From: Altererythrobacter sp.
GTDB lineage: Bacteria; Pseudomonadota; Alphaproteobacteria; Sphingomonadales; Sphingomonadaceae
Assembly: GCA_016793865.1 (NCBI GenBank)
Contig: JAEULJ010000001.1
Location: 913,496 to 977,495 of the forward strand
Length of the DNA: 64,000 nt
Direction: 5' to 3'
Shown: piece by piece, positions 63,775-64,000 of the stretch
Layout: every line of letters begins with the position of its first letter
Position numbering within the stretch: position 1 is the stretch's first letter
Notes under the pieces: model-generated
The model's input: only the letters and a program-made list of their open reading frames with translations
What the model was told of the DNA's origin: nothing
The model's database searches: none
Program-made: the position numbers and the translations under genes

Positions 63775-64000
63775 TCACAACCGCTCCATCAGTTCGATAC
63801 GGTTGCCGAAGGGGTCGGTGGTGTCGCCGCGCCGGAAGCCTGCCAGCGGCTTGCCCGGCATGAACGGGACGCCGGCCATCTCCAGCCGCCGGGCCAGTCC
63901 GACGAGATCCGCCACCAGAAGCGCGGGATGGGCCTTGCGCGAGGGGCGGTGGCCGTCCTCGACGCCGAGATGGACGCGGGCCGTGCCGCTTTCGAACCAG
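63775..64000 (-). CDS. VOC (glyoxalase/bleomycin-resistance) family protein, partial
   Basis: The C-terminal ~75 residues of a VOC-fold protein; the 5' end lies beyond the window. Visible are VHLGVEDGHRPSRKAHPALL, MAGVPFMPGKPLAGFRRG and the terminal TTDPFGNRIELMERL, where DPFGNRIEL is the typical metal-binding end of the fold. It converges on the SDR gene with four bases between stop codons. The substrate is unknown. Confidence 0.85.
   Translation of the reverse strand, partial: WFESGTARVHLGVEDGHRPSRKAHPALLVADLVGLARRLEMAGVPFMPGKPLAGFRRGDTTDPFGNRIELMERL

Noticed and set aside
1-64000. tRNA, rRNA, CRISPR array or prophage
   Set aside because: Reading both strands I found no cloverleaf with the TTCGANNC arm, no rRNA-like stretch, no regularly spaced repeats and no phage structural genes.

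Overview
The window is GC-rich, gene-dense DNA from a Gram-negative bacterium, most likely an alphaproteobacterium of the Sphingomonadales. That placement is inferred from the large TonB-dependent receptor, the fused PabB-PabC, the SWIB-domain protein, the many short Ala/Asp/Glu-rich lipoproteins, the multiple acyl-CoA dehydrogenases and the GC-biased codon use; it is not proven by a marker gene. I see no rRNA, tRNA, CRISPR array, transposase, integrase or phage structural gene. Most of the window looks like core chromosome.

Layout. Bases 1-7135 are the most disturbed part. The 3' end of ftsK is followed by an orphan lower-GC ORF, a 5' relic of an alanine dehydrogenase gene, a 3' relic of ftsK, a TonB-dependent receptor, a small membrane protein and then the intact alanine dehydrogenase. 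The two relics lie in the order ald then ftsK, the reverse of the intact genes, which points to an old duplication/deletion or an import by recombination.

Bases 7193-25361 hold housekeeping genes: a membrane diguanylate cyclase, a thioesterase, a divergent pair of proline-related peptidases, an EF-hand protein with a two-component system, a HerA/YjgR-type ATPase, fused PabBC (folate), a pseudouridine synthase, ArfB, ribosomal protein L33, LolA, an alkaline phosphatase lipoprotein and exonuclease III.

Bases 25358-45837 hold RibA, an alpha/beta hydrolase, ribbon-helix-helix and SPFH operon with a strong AT-rich palindrome at its head, RecQ, a first acyl-CoA dehydrogenase with a thiolase, PPK2, phenylalanine hydroxylase, UppP, an M13 peptidase, an ABC exporter, an intracellular PHB depolymerase and several small envelope proteins.

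Bases 45925-54814 carry an S41 protease lipoprotein, the SWIB protein, a DoxX protein, an M19 dipeptidase, DapD (lysine/diaminopimelate) and a subtilase autotransporter with a lipobox-like leader.

Bases 54819-63770 form a catabolic block. Four minus-strand genes (permease, acyl-CoA dehydrogenase, zinc alcohol dehydrogenase, APH-type kinase) face four plus-strand genes (two acyl-CoA dehydrogenases flanking a small protein, then an SDR) across a short divergent region with two inverted-repeat sites. The kinase plus ACAD10/11-like dehydrogenase pair suggests breakdown of a hydroxy-acyl-CoA, and the two plus-strand dehydrogenases look like partners of a heteromeric enzyme. The window ends inside a VOC-family gene.
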